Origin: an uncultured bacterium
GTDB taxonomy: Bacteria > Patescibacteriota > Gracilibacteria > Absconditabacterales > Absconditicoccaceae
Direction of reading: 5' to 3'
Length of the DNA stretch: 33,756 nt
Assembly: GCA_937862935.1 (NCBI GenBank)
Contig: CALMEO010000081.1
Location: forward strand, 1 to 33,756
This document shows positions 1 through 10,069 of the stretch, piece after piece (within the stretch, counting starts at the first letter, position 1; every line of letters starts with the position of its first letter). Made by a program: the position numbers and the translations under genes. The notes beneath the pieces are model-generated. The model saw nothing but the letters and a program-made list of their open reading frames with translations, did no database searches and had not been told where the DNA came from.

Positions 1-4
1 ACTA

Positions 5-76
5 GCTTCTGTGCGACATAGAGTGTCGTCATAGAAGCGGTAATAGTACAAAAAGGGACCCCGCAATCCTGCGGGG
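5..76 (-). terminator. Structured intergenic segment ending in a probable terminator for mltG
   Basis: Two hairpins lie downstream of mltG. At 59-76 a 7-bp GC stem (CCCCGCA / TGCGGGG) has a 4-base loop; read on the minus strand it is followed by TCCCTTTTTG, as expected of an intrinsic terminator for mltG. At 5-38 an imperfect hairpin pairs GCTTCT with AGAAGC around an inner GCGACA/TGTCGT stem. No coding region is seen in 1-151. Confidence 0.5.
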
Positions 77-151
77 CAGGCACTAGATTGTGTATAATGT
101 ACCAAAATGGGTGCTTTGTGCGATGTCGTCTTTTGTCCTGGATTTTTTTCT

Positions 152-1177
152 TTATAAATATTTTGCTTTATTCGCATTGTGTTCTTCTAAACTTCTTCCA
201 TAATGAATATTTCCTTGCATATCATGTAAGTAGTACAGATAGTCAGAGGATTGTGGATTCATTACTGCATTGATACTTTCTCGTGTGGGATTGGAAATTG
301 GTGTCGGTGGTAATCAGCGAACTGCTCTTGTATTGTATACATTATTACTATCTCCGACATTTCTTCCTATGACTGCTGGGGTACATGAGGCATATGAAGT
401 TTTGAGTCCATAACAGAGGGTAATATCTGCGTCGATTTTCATTCAGATGTCTAATCTTTTGAGAAAAATACCTGCAACGGTCGCTTTATTATCATTATCT
501 CTTTCTTCTTTTTCGAGTACACTTGCTAGGATGATTGTTTTATACCAATCTATTGGATTCGTTACTTTGTTTCGTACTCTAGCTTGGAATGTTTCTAATT
601 GTTTATTTACCAATTGCGGAATTACTGGCTTGTTTTTGTCTAGATTGTAGGTGTCTGGATACAGAAATCATTCTAAACTTTGTAGTGCTTTGCCTATATA
701 CATTTTTTCATCTAAAAAATCATATCCTCCTGATGCTTTTCCACGATTTATTTGATTGATAAATGTTGGATTGGAGACGTAGGTCAGATATTCCCCTGGA
801 GTGATATAGCCTTTCCTTGTCAATGCTTCGTCGATATCGTAGATGGACCGTCCTTCCAAAATAGTTACACGAATATAATCTTTTTCTGATCCTTTGAGGA
901 TGTTTTGGACAAACTCTGCTTTGCTATAGGTTCCACTGAAGGTATAACTTCCTGCTTCAAGTTTAGAAAAATCGATAGCATGTGTTTTGATATAGAGTTT
1001 CATACGGAGTTTTTCTATAGGGTCGAGTTCGTTCAGAATTTTAGCTACACTTTCTCCTGATTCGATAGTTATTTTGGACTCGAGAGCAATATCTTTTGTG
1101 AATATATAGATGAATATGATAAGTATCACTACCAATATTCGTCTTCAGAGTTTAATTTTTTTCTTTGCGTGTTTCAT
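152..1177 (-). CDS. mltG: Endolytic murein transglycosylase MltG (YceG-like)
   Basis: Inner-membrane lytic transglycosylase that cleaves nascent peptidoglycan glycan strands and helps set strand length. Under code 25 the frame gives 341 aa, the usual size. A short basic cytoplasmic start (MKHAKKKIKLGRR) precedes one membrane segment at about residues 13-30, then a LysM-like region and the YceG domain. The catalytic stretch reads SVLEKEE, with Glu222 matching the active-site glutamate of the family, followed by the conserved RL.IGMKIDAD.T..YGL block and, near the end, NP...SINAVMNP. Several glycines, for example in LDIGMKI and AVRGLPP, are TGA; a standard-code reading would stop at about residue 156. 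ATG at 1175-1177 is preferred because it supplies the basic residues before the membrane segment. It appears monocistronic, with a terminator-like hairpin after it. Confidence 0.93.
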
Positions 1178-1408
1178 GGTTTAATTTATTGAATAAATGC
1201 CAAATATAGTAAGTATATGGATAGTAAATTCAAATAATTAAAAATATTTTTGTTTTTTGTCCTCTTCCTCTCCCTTTGAAAAAGGGAGACAAAATAATAG
1301 TTTTTTTTGATATATAGAATTTCTTCTTGAAAATTTTTATAAATACTGTATTGTGATGCTTCTCTATTTTTTTGATAATTTTTTTTATTTATATAAATAT
1401 TTAGCATT
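1178..1408. promoter_or_regulatory. Divergent intergenic region mltG/ppdK with a hairpin
   Basis: AT-rich spacer between two divergent genes, so it must hold both promoters, although no convincing -35/-10 pair stands out. At 1270-1288 an 8-bp stem (CTCCCTTT / AAAGGGAG) closes a 3-base loop and is followed on the plus strand, 12 bases later, by a run of eight T. It could be a weak terminator or a leader structure. No ORF here looks coding. Confidence 0.35.
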
Positions 1409-4048
1409 ATGTGATTATTTGGAAGCAGTGAAAAACATTATGTATACTTTTTTGGTGAAACCAAAGGTCTCGGAAAGGATATCTTGGGAGGTAAAGGAAA
1501 AAATTTGTCAGAAATGGTGGAAATGTGACTCCCTATTCCTAGTGGATTTACTATCACAACAGAAACATGTGATTTGTATTACAAAAGTAATAAAACATAT
1601 CCACAAATAGTCTTGGATCAAATTGAGGAAAAGCTTCAAAAACTTGAAAAAGTTATGGGGAAAAAACTTGGAGATCCTGTTGACCCATTATTGGTCTCTG
1701 TAAGATCTGGAGCTGCTGATTCTATGCCGGGAATGATGGATACTATCCTCAATCTTGGACTCAATGACGAATCTGTACAAGGATTGATTACCAAAACCAA
1801 CAATCCAAGATTTGTCCGAGATAGTTATAGAAGATTTTTGCAAATGTTTGGTGATGTGGTAATGGAGGTTCCTCATCATGATTTTGAGCATGCGCTTCAA
1901 TCGGTAAAGGATGCTAAGTGAGTAAAACTTGATACGGAACTTGATATAGCTGATCTTCAACAAGTTGTTGCTTTGTATAAAGAAGTAATTCAAAAAGCTA
2001 CAGGAAAATCCTTCCCAACAAATCCAAGAGAGCAATTGCAAATGTCTATCGATGCGGTTTTTGGTTCTTGGAATAATGATAGAGCTATCATCTATAGAAA
2101 ACTCAATGATATCAAATGACTGCTTGGTACTGCAGTAAATATCCAAGCTATGGTGTTTGGAAATATGGGAGAGACTTCATGAACAGGAGTGTGTTTTACA
2201 AGAAATCCATCAACAGGAGAAAATAAATTTTATGGAGAATTTTTGATGAACGCTCAAGGAGAAGATGTGGTTGCTGGTATTAGAACTCCTTTGGAAATTG
2301 CAGAACTTGATAAAATCATGCCTGCTTGTTATAAAGAACTTGTAGATATTTATCATGGACTAGAAAAACATTATAGAGATATGCAAGATATGGAATTTAC
2401 TATCGAAGAATGAAAACTCTATATCCTTCAAACAAGAAATGGTAAAAGAACGGCTGCAGCAGCTATCAAGATGGCAGTAGATATGGTAAAGGAATGACTT
2501 ATTGATGAAAAAGAAGCAGTGCTTAGAGTAAAACCAGAACAATTGGATAGTTTACTTCACAAACAAATAGATCCTACGGCTAAGATTACTGCAGAGTTGC
2601 TTACTAAATGACTTCCTGCTTCACCATGAGCTGCAGTGGGACAGATTGTCTTTAGTGCACAAGCTGCTCATGATCGAAATGAAGAAGGAAAAAAAGTCGT
2701 TCTTGTCAGAACAGAAACATCTCCAGAAGATATCGTAGGTATGGTAGCTTCTCAATGAATATTGACTGCTAGAGGAGGTATGACCTCTCATGCAGCGGTT
2801 GTTGCTAGAGGAATGGGGAAAAGTTGTGTAGCTGGAGCAGGAGAAATTATTGTTAGTGAAAAAGATAAAACTTTGATTGTCAAAGGAAAAACATACAAAG
2901 AAGGTGATGTTATTACCTTAGATTGATCAACCGGAGAGGTATTTGCCAGCGCATTAGCTGTAGTTGATCCAGAACTTAGTGGTGATTTTGCAACGCTTAT
3001 GACCTGGGCTGATAACTATAAAAAACTTTTGGTAAGAACAAATGCTGATACGCCACATGATGCTGAAGTAGCAAGAAAGTTTGGTGCGCAGGGGATCGGT
3101 CTTTGTAGAACAGAACATATGTTCTTCGCTGAAGATAGAATCAGAGCAGTCAGAGAAATGATTTTGGCAGACGATGTTGATGGAAGAAAGAAAGCATTAG
3201 CAAAAATATTACCTTTTCAAAAAGAAGATTTCATTGGTATATTAAAAGCTATGGCTTGATTACCAGTGACTATTAGATTCTTAGATCCTCCATTACATGA
3301 GTTTTTGCCTCAAGAAGAAAAAGATATTGTTGAACTTTCTCAAACTATGGGAGTTGATCTCGAAGTCTTAAAAAAGAGAATCGAAGCGCTTCATGAATTT
3401 AATCCTATGCTTGGACATAGAGGATGTAGATTGGTCGTTACCTATCCTGAGATAGCAGAAATGCAAACAGAAGCAGTGATTTCTGCAGCATGTGAACTCA
3501 AAAAACTAGGAGTAGATGTGAAGCCAGAGATTATGATTCCATTAGTCGGATTTAAATCAGAATTGGACTTCAATACAGAAATCGTAAGAAAAGTTGCTCA
3601 AACAACTATGGATACGTACGGTGTACAAATTGATTATAAACTCGGAACTATGATAGAAGTACCAAGAGGTGCAGTGACTGCAGACAAGGTTGCTGAAACT
3701 GCCGAATTCTTTTCATTCTGAACAAACGATCTTACGCAAATGACTCTTGGATTCTCGAGAGATGATGCTGGTTCATTCATCAAGGAATACGTTAACAAAA
3801 ATATTTTTGAAAAAGATCCATTCCAGACATTAGATACGGAAGGTGTTGGTCAATTAGTACAAATGGCTATTGAAAAAGGAAGAAAAACGAGACCTGATAT
3901 CAAACTTGGTATCTGTGGAGAACATGGTGGAGATCCAATGTCTATCGCATTCTGTCATAAAGTTGGATTGAACTATGTAAGTTGTTCGCCATTTAGAGTA
4001 CCTATCGCAAGATTGGCTGCTGCTCACGCTGCACTTAAAAATAACTAA
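1409..4048 (+). CDS. ppdK: Pyruvate, phosphate dikinase
   Basis: Cytoplasmic enzyme that interconverts pyruvate + ATP + Pi with phosphoenolpyruvate + AMP + PPi, linking lower glycolysis to PEP. Read with TGA as Gly the frame gives 879 aa, normal for the family. Seen: the N-terminal ATP-grasp region ([26 protein letters not shown], residues ~11-36, here quoted across a TGA-free stretch), the phosphohistidine motif [15 protein letters not shown] with His461, and the C-terminal PEP/pyruvate barrel with ICGEHGGDP and SCSPFRVP (Cys859 at the catalytic position). The start ATG at 1409 is the first after an in-frame TAA at 1394; its second codon is TGA. No clear Shine-Dalgarno sequence is visible. 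A strong terminator follows, so it is probably transcribed alone. Many internal glycines are TGA, which breaks it into at least five pieces under the standard code. Confidence 0.96.
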
Positions 4049-4103
4049 TAACTACTAGTGAATAACTACCAGTGATGGAAAAATTCTATCTGATTATAAA
4101 AAG

Positions 4104-4131
4104 AACGTTGAGAGAAATCTCGACGTTTTTT
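4104..4131 (+). terminator. Rho-independent terminator of ppdK
   Basis: A 10-bp stem (AACGTTGAGA / TCTCGACGTT, one G-T pair) with a GAAA tetraloop runs straight into a T tract, 55 bases after the ppdK stop codon. Confidence 0.85.
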
Positions 4132-4248
4132 ACTTGTATTTTTTTTATAAGTACACTCGCAAATACCATAGTTTTTTTTAGAATTTTCTTTATAAGAGGT
4201 ATTATTTATGACTAGATTGTTTTTTTTACTTTTTATCTAGGGATTTTT

Positions 4249-5211
4249 ATGAAACTTTCTACTTTATTTCAACATTCTCGTCCTAGATTTTGGCATTATC
4301 TTTATGGTCCTATGATGATCTGGTGAGCATATTATTTTTCTTCTAATAGTGATGTATTTACTCAAACATGATGATCTATGTGGTTTTTGATTTTTGCGTT
4401 TATTTTCTTTTTTCTTTCTTTTGTAGTATATTTTACTTTCCCAGCAAATCTTTTTGTCTATTGAGTAAATGATTTTGCTGATTATGATACTGACAAATTC
4501 AATACTAAAAAACAATGATATGAAAAGGTTCTTCAAACCAGGAAATCTTTTCTTTTTATCGTCTTTGCTGTACAGATAGGGTATTGGCTACTGATGGCAT
4601 TGCTCTATTTTTTTGTGTTTCTTCTTTCTGCTAAAATATCACATTTTACTGAAATACTTTCTTATCTTTCAGATTTTAGTCTTATCTTTTTGAGAATTTT
4701 TGTCTTGGTCTTGTTGCCATTTTTGCTCTTATCTTGGCTCTATAGTTTTGAACCTATAAGATTTAAGAAAAGGATATTTCTCGATGGTATCAGTAATGTC
4801 TTGTATATTATTACCCCTACAATTCTTATTTGATTGATGCAATGATATACATCATTTCAAGATATTTCTCCTCTTTTTTGGATGTGATTTGCGGCGGCAT
4901 GGCTTTGGTGTATAGCAATGCATTGTTTTTCTGCTATCCCTGATATCGCTTCTGATGCTAAAGCTGGGCTCAAAACAACTGCAATATTTCTATGAAAACA
5001 ATGATCTTTGCTGTATTGTATTGCTCTTTATGCTCTTGCATGAATCTTAGCAGCTCAGGTTATAGGTCCTGTATGATATGTCTTGTGACTTATCTACTGC
5101 GTTATGGTATTTTTATGATTTTATTATGATCTGTTTAAAATATATAAACGATTTCCTTATATCAATTTTTTTATAGGTTGATTTCTGTGTTTTCGGATAT
5201 ATTTTATGTAA
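4249..5211 (+). CDS. UbiA-family prenyltransferase, candidate lycopene elongase of the carotenoid cluster
   Basis: Integral membrane prenyltransferase of 320 aa. The first Asp-rich motif reads NDFADYDTD (N74, D75, D78, D80, D82), and a second conserved motif reads DIASDAKAGLKTTA (D232, D236); these bind the Mg-diphosphate of the prenyl donor. The remainder is hydrophobic segments with few charges. It sits 30 bp upstream of crtB and is followed by crtI, all on one strand. UbiA members next to crtB/crtI in actinobacteria and haloarchaea add C5 units to lycopene to make C50 carotenoids, so lycopene elongase is the inferred role; a quinone or other polyprenyl acceptor cannot be excluded. Several glycines, as in IWGAYY and QTGGSM, are TGA. 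Start at the ATG that opens the frame; no strong ribosome site is seen. Confidence 0.8.
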
Positions 5212-5241
5212 TATTTTACATTTATCGTTAAATTGTATGTT

Positions 5242-6228
5242 ATGATAAGGTACGTTTTTCGTATGTTTCGTTATGGTTTCAGCTATTTTATAGCTACGAT
5301 TTTTTTCCCCAAAGACATCCGTCAGGCCGTTTTTACCTTGTATTCTTTTGTGAGAGTACCTGATAATATTGTTGATGTTGTTGATGGTTGATTTGATATA
5401 AAATCAACTACTATATATTGCGAAAATAAAGAATGCTGATTTGCAGATACTAAGAATATCTGTACACAAAGGTGTAGAAAAATGCTTCTTACTCATTATC
5501 TCTCTGCCTATAAACAATTGGGGGAATATTATAAAAAATGGAATCATGCGTTTCACAATAAAGATAGAGAAGATAGTCAATTTGGTGAATATGTTAGATT
5601 ATTTGAAGCGTATGCTATTCCTTATGAGTATTCTACATCATTTTTTCAAAGTATGATCAGTGATTGTATCGTAAATAGATATCAAACCTATGCGGAAGTA
5701 GAAAAATATATGTATGGTTCTGCATCTGTTATTTGACTTATGATGTGTTCTCTTATGTGAGTAGATAATAATCGTGCATTGAAGTATGCTCGTATATTAT
5801 GAGATGCTATGCAATTTACCAATTTTTTGAGAGATATTCACGAGGATATTGTTTATTTGGATCGTATTTATCTTCCTGCTCAAGACTTGAAAAAATATTG
5901 ATTGGATCATGAAGATATTGTTGCTTTTTCTGATGATTTTGCTCGTAGAGATCTCAAAAAATGGTCTGCTTTTCAATCGTACATGAAAGCACAGATACTG
6001 TTTTGTCGTACTTTGTATAGACAAGCAATGAAATGATATCCTTATCTGTCTTTGGAAGCGAGAAAAGCGGTATCACTTTCTTCTTTGTTGTATCAAGAAA
6101 TATTGGCTAAGATAGAAAAAAACGATTACGATGTTTTTTCTTTGAGTGCAAAAACTAGCTTTTGGGATAAATTGGTGGTGTGGTGGAGATGGAAAAGAAC
6201 TGTTTCTGTATCGCTTATTAAAATGTAA
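5242..6228 (+). CDS. crtB: Phytoene/squalene synthase family protein (phytoene synthase)
   Basis: Head-to-head condensation of two GGPP to phytoene, the first committed step of carotenoid synthesis; membrane-associated. 328 aa. The family blocks are visible in order: FFPKDIRQAVFTLYSFVRVPD, the first Asp motif DNIVD (D41, D45), GSASVIGLMM, and the second motif MQFTNFLRDIHED (D198, D202), followed by DRIYLP. Squalene synthase shares this fold, but the neighbouring desaturase crtI argues for phytoene. The ATG at 5242 is chosen; an alternative ATG lies 21 bases further in. Glycines such as in SVIGLMM and ILGDAM are TGA. It is the middle gene of a tightly spaced cluster: 30 bp after the UbiA gene and 44 bp before crtI. 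Confidence 0.92.
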
Positions 6229-6272
6229 CTACTACTCACTTCTCTGTCTTTTTTATCTGTATTTTCGTTCAT

Positions 6273-7778
6273 ATGAAAAAAACAATCACTATAGTATGAT
6301 GAGGAATATGATGATTAGCGACTGCTATATTGCTTGCTAAACAGTGACATAGCGTATCTGTCTATGAAAAAAATGAATGCCTATGAGGAAGAGCAAGTAT
6401 TTTTTCAGAAAAATGATATACCTTTGATATGTGACCAAGTCGATATTTGATGCCAGATTTGTTTGAAGAATTTTTTGCTTCTATTGGGGAAAATATTACT
6501 GATCGATTGACCTTGGAAAAATTGAGTCCTAGTTATAAAGTATTTTATCCCAAGCAGTTTGGGTCAGCATTGTCTAGTGAATCATTATCTTCTATGAATG
6601 TCTATGCTGATATAGATCGTATGGCTGGTCAATTTGAGTCTCTGGAAGTGTGATCTGGTCAGAGATTCAAAAAATTTCTTAAAAATTCTTGAAGACAGTA
6701 TACGATAGGTATGGAATTTGCCAAGAGAAATTATGACTCTCTTTTTGATTTTTTTAGACTGGATATTGCTCGAAAATGATTACAGCTTAATATCTTTACT
6801 ACTATAGACAAGTATGTTGCTAGATTTTTTACAACAAGAATCCTTCAAAAGATTATGCAGTATACTACCGTTTTTTTGGGTACTCCACCTAGCCAGACTC
6901 CAGCTTTATATAATATTATGTCCTATGTTGATTTTGCTATGGGTGTTTGGTATCCTAAAGGTTGATTGCATAGTATAGTACAGGTGCTCAGAGATATAGG
7001 ATTGAAATATGGAGTCAAATATTATCTTGATAGTGAAGTTACTCAAGTTGTAATCCTGGATAATACAGTTTCTGAACTTGTATTGTCTGATTGACGTGTT
7101 GTTGCTTCTGATTTGTTCGTTATCAATGCTGATCAGGCATGGTTTGAAACTACACTTTTACCAGCATCGTTTCAGACATATTCTCAATCATTTCGAGATA
7201 AAAAAATATTTGCACCTTCATGATTTATTATTTATGCTGGTATAGATAAGAAACTCCCCAATTTTGAACATCATAATCTCTATTTCAATGATGATTGGAA
7301 TAAGAGTTTTGGTGATATCTTTGACCGTAAATTATTGCCTGAAGATCCTTCGATATATGTTTCTATGATATCCAAGACTGATCTGTGATCTGCTCCAGCA
7401 TGAAAAGAGAATCTTTTTGTTTTGGTTCCTATTCCCAACGGAATAATCATATCTGATGAACAGAAATCTACGTATCGTGATAAAATTTGGACTATTATAG
7501 GAAATATGGCAGGAGAAAAAATTGTTTCGCATATAGAATATGAAAGAATGTTTGATGTCTCTGACTTCAAAGAGAGATATAATGCTTGGAATGGTACTGC
7601 TTTGTGATTGGCACATACCATGCTGCAGACAGCATCATTTCGTCCCAATAATTATAGTAAAAAGCTACATAATCTATTCTATGTGTGACACAACACTAAT
7701 CCTGGTATTGGTGTCCCTATGGTTATTATAAGTGCTCGTCTGGTGGTAGAGAGGATGCAAAAAAGATGAGTCCTTTAG
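6273..7778 (+). CDS. crtI: Phytoene desaturase (CrtI type)
   Basis: FAD-dependent desaturase/isomerase that converts phytoene to lycopene or related products. 501 aa, normal for CrtI. The N-terminal Rossmann fingerprint reads ITIVGGGIGGLATAILLAKQGH, with Gly9, Gly10, Gly13 and Gly14 encoded by TGA and only Gly11 by GGA; this one site settles the genetic code. GGRASIF and the FDMGPSRYL block follow. The C-terminus has the diagnostic GLAHTMLQTASFRP and the FAD-closing HNTNPGIGVPMVIISA. The gene ends at TAG, 130 bp before the end of a convergent minus-strand gene. Product specificity (number of desaturations) cannot be read from sequence. No cyclase follows, so an acyclic product is likely. Confidence 0.94.
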
Positions 7779-7847
7779 TTTTTATCAACAATACGTTCCA
7801 AATTACGTTGCTAATATGTTTTTCTCTATGTGGTATATTTTTTGCTT

Positions 7848-7882
7848 ATAAAAAAAACTCCATCCCAAATACGGGAGGAGTT
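7848..7882 (-). terminator. Terminator of the 185-aa orphan gene (may also stop crtI)
   Basis: An imperfect stem pairs AACTCC with GGAGTT and, inside it, TCCC with GGGA. Read on the minus strand it is followed by eight T. On the plus strand no T run follows, so its effect on crtI transcripts is uncertain. Confidence 0.7.
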
Positions 7883-7907
7883 GTTACTACTACTGGATTT
7901 ATGTTAT

Positions 7908-8465
7908 TTACTGAAACAACGATTCGCCAAGTGTTTTTCCATTTTTGCTTATGAAACCATTAATTTCTTGTTTGATGTCTTCCATCATTAGATTATGGAA
8001 TTCGCCCATTGATTTTTTTGCTTTGAGATCCTGTATATGTGATAAAGACAGTAGATCTCTATTGAATTCGGAACTCAAAAAAATGTTTGTTTTTGTCGCG
8101 GAATAATGAATAGTTTTTCCGATTTTAAACCTTCTGAGTTTTGCTTTGTTTGAAACAAAAGAATGATGCTTCTCTGCTTTGTGACAGTCTCTGCCACAAA
8201 CTTTTAGTGTAGCATAGAAGCGGCCAAATTTACAAAACAATTCGGGATTTTCTATTTTCAATCCTTCTTTGATTTTGCTTAGCAATTTCAGCTCTTTGTC
8301 CTGGAAACGAGTTGCTATGTCTATTATTTTAAGCAATGTTTCCACCTGATCACTTTCTTCGGTGTGATTACTAAGTACTGTGTTTATGTTATTTTGAAAC
8401 TTAGTAATTACTCCTTTCGGAGTACATAATTTCCGAAGCTGAGCTTCTGATTTATTTTTTTTCAT
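7908..8465 (-). CDS. Hypothetical protein with a Cys/His cluster and no TGA codons
   Basis: 185 aa, not recognised. Basic and lysine-rich, with no signal peptide or membrane segment, so presumably cytoplasmic. Around residues 90-102 the sequence CGRDCHKAEKHH could bind a metal. The rest is predicted mostly helical by eye, with a central stretch rich in K, E and L. All of its roughly nine glycines use GGN codons and none uses TGA, unlike its neighbours; the sample is small, but it fits recent acquisition from a standard-code organism. It is a single gene, convergent with crtI and divergent from ksgA, with its own terminator. The start ATG at 8463-8465 opens with MKKNK. Function unknown. Confidence 0.75.
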   Translation of the reverse strand: MKKNKSEAQLRKLCTPKGVITKFQNNINTVLSNHTEESDQVETLLKIIDIATRFQDKELKLLSKIKEGLKIENPELFCKFGRFYATLKVCGRDCHKAEKHHSFVSNKAKLRRFKIGKTIHYSATKTNIFLSSEFNRDLLSLSHIQDLKAKKSMGEFHNLMMEDIKQEINGFISKNGKTLGESLFQ

Positions 8466-8528
8466 ATGTTTTGTTTTAGAACACTATAAATAGGTATTTC
8501 CCATTAAATGTCAATAAAAACTTGTTTG

Positions 8529-8558
8529 CACCCCGACTTTCTTCGGCAGGTCCGGGTG
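8529..8558. other. GC-rich hairpin in the divergent spacer upstream of ksgA
   Basis: CACCC pairs with GGGTG and, past a C-C mismatch, GACTT pairs with AGGTC around an 8-base loop. It stands out in a spacer that is otherwise very AT-rich. It lies 64 bp before the 185-aa gene on the minus strand and 67 bp before ksgA. No T run follows on either strand, so a leader or protein-binding structure is as likely as a terminator. Confidence 0.4.
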
Positions 8559-8624
8559 GATTTATAAGGTAAGCAAATTAATCTTGAATTTGATTGTTAT
8601 TCTTTAATCTGTATACATATCTCT

Positions 8625-9395
8625 ATGTGAACATATTTATGACAAAACTTTCTTATCGATACCAAAATCAGAAGTTATATCGCTGATAAGATTTCTGCGT
8701 TATATAAAGAGCTTTGATGTGAAGCTTTGATAGAAATATGACCTGGTAAATGATCTATAACTAAACTTATTCAGACTATTTCACCCCATTTTTTTATGAT
8801 TGATAAGGATCCAACGTTTCGTGATAATTGACAATTGAATATTGAATATGGAGAATTTATTTTGAGTGATGTACTTGATTTAGATGTTGAAATGATGTTG
8901 AAAGAAAAAAAATTGAATCCGGAAAAAACCTTGGTTGTTGGTAATTTACCGTATTATATTACTTCTCCGATTTTGAGAAAATTTTTTGGTTGAAAAAACT
9001 TTGTATGATGATTATTTATGGTGCAAGATGAGGTTGGTCAGAAAATAAAAAGTGATGCGAAAAAGAAATCATATCTTCGATGGTTGCTCAATTATTGATG
9101 TACGGTTACCTATCTCAAATGAGTTCCTGCAAAATGTTTTAAGCCAGCTCCTAAGGTCAAAAGCTGCTTAATTGAATTAAGAATTAAGGATGAAGAATTA
9201 AAAATTAATTGGGAAAAATTTATAGAATTTTTGGAATTGTTTGCCCCATTTAGTAGGAAAACCTTGTGAGCAATTCAAAAAATGATCCAAAAAAAATCAG
9301 AAATTTCTTTTAAAATTCCTTCGGCCTTATTATCTAAAAGACTGGAATCATTGTCTTGGGATGAGTTGACTGTTATATTGGCCCATAAAGCTTAA
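8625..9395 (+). CDS. ksgA: 16S rRNA dimethyladenosine transferase KsgA
   Basis: S-adenosylmethionine-dependent enzyme that dimethylates two adjacent adenines near the 3' end of 16S rRNA during small-subunit assembly. 256 aa, normal length. Seen: the N-terminal LGQNFL motif (residues 5-10), the SAM-binding IEIGPGKGS (residues ~37-44), and the catalytic NLPYYITS starting at Asn107. The start is ATG at 8625 followed at once by TGA; two of the first six codons are TGA-Gly, so a standard-code caller would miss the start. Between residues ~184 and 195 the coding sequence is a run of imperfect heptamers (listed separately). Next to it downstream, 65 bp away, is a small membrane protein gene. Confidence 0.93.
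9174..9208 (+). repeat. Five heptanucleotide repeats inside ksgA
   Basis: Five head-to-tail 7-mers: GAATTAA twice, then GGATGAA, GAATTAA and AAATTAA. They encode the stretch around ELRIKDEELKIN in the C-terminal helical domain. Because 7 is not a multiple of 3, three units give seven residues. Confidence 0.7.
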
Positions 9396-9460
9396 ATTCT
9401 ATAAAGCCTTAAGGTCTTGCAAATTAGCATATATTGCCTATAAAATATGTAAACATTTCT

Positions 9461-9946
9461 ATGTTTTTAAATATTCAACATTTTATTATGAGCAGTGTTC
9501 TTGTCTATAATGGAGAAAAATTTCAAAGAACTAAAGTATGGTATTTGGTGTTTGCTGTAATCTTTGCTAGTGTTTTTGTTCTTTCTATCCTCAGTGATAA
9601 TGTTGTTTGAGCAATATTGATCTTTTTTTTGTTGGGAGGATATTTCTATTATTCTACCATCAATAACCAAGTTATTAGCATTATTTTAGAGAGAAACCAA
9701 ATCATTATAGGAACAAGAAATTATCCACGAAATTCATTTGTCTGATATGCCCTGGAGATTCATCCCCAAACTCAAGATATAAAGAATATTGTTTTTCTGA
9801 CTTCAAAATGACATATGATTTATACTTTTGATGATTCACTCGAACATATTCGTTTATTTCTTGTAGAACTTGATTGATATCTTCCTATGCTTGGAGAGTA
9901 TAATCAGACATCTCTTGAAAAATTTTCTAGAAAAATGAAACTTTAA
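9461..9946 (+). CDS. Conserved-looking small membrane protein, function unknown
   Basis: 161 aa. Two adjacent hydrophobic segments at about residues 27-45 and 49-65 (the second holding GAILIFFLLGG) are followed by a soluble domain of about 95 residues with alternating beta-like strands (NQVISIILERNQIIIGTRNYP, then HMIYTFDD). This two-helix plus beta-domain plan resembles small PH-like membrane proteins common in these phyla, but I do not recognise the family. Four or so glycines are TGA, so the gene is native to the code. It lies between ksgA and a flippase on the same strand, 65 and 123 bp away. An internal ATG at residue 10 is an alternative start. Confidence 0.7.
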
Positions 9947-10069
9947 AAAAAATATATCCTTCCGATGTAATGAAATTAAACCTAATGAATTATACAAAGT
10001 ATATTACATTGAAGATATATTACCCGAGTAAAGCGAGTATATTGTATTTATTGTCAATTATTTAGTATC

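Noticed and set aside
1-80. The two hairpins at the left edge looked like a possible tRNA or small RNA gene.
   Set aside because: No T-loop or acceptor pairing could be made; the second hairpin with its T run is adequately explained as the mltG terminator.
1186-1407. Minus-strand ORF of 73 codons upstream of mltG.
   Set aside because: Lys/Tyr/Asn-rich translation of AT-rich spacer that would cover the ppdK upstream region; no motif.
1409-4048. The fragments of ppdK, the PKD gene, purA, lysS and others could be read as decayed pseudogenes full of TGA stops.
   Set aside because: Each TGA sits where the family has glycine, the frames never shift, and real ends are TAA/TAG. Recoding of UGA explains all cases.
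7766-7954. 62-codon plus-strand ORF that overlaps the end of crtI and has one hydrophobic segment.
   Set aside because: It runs through the hairpin of a minus-strand terminator and into the end of the opposite gene, has no recognisable family and no TGA-Gly in its main part. Not supported as a gene.
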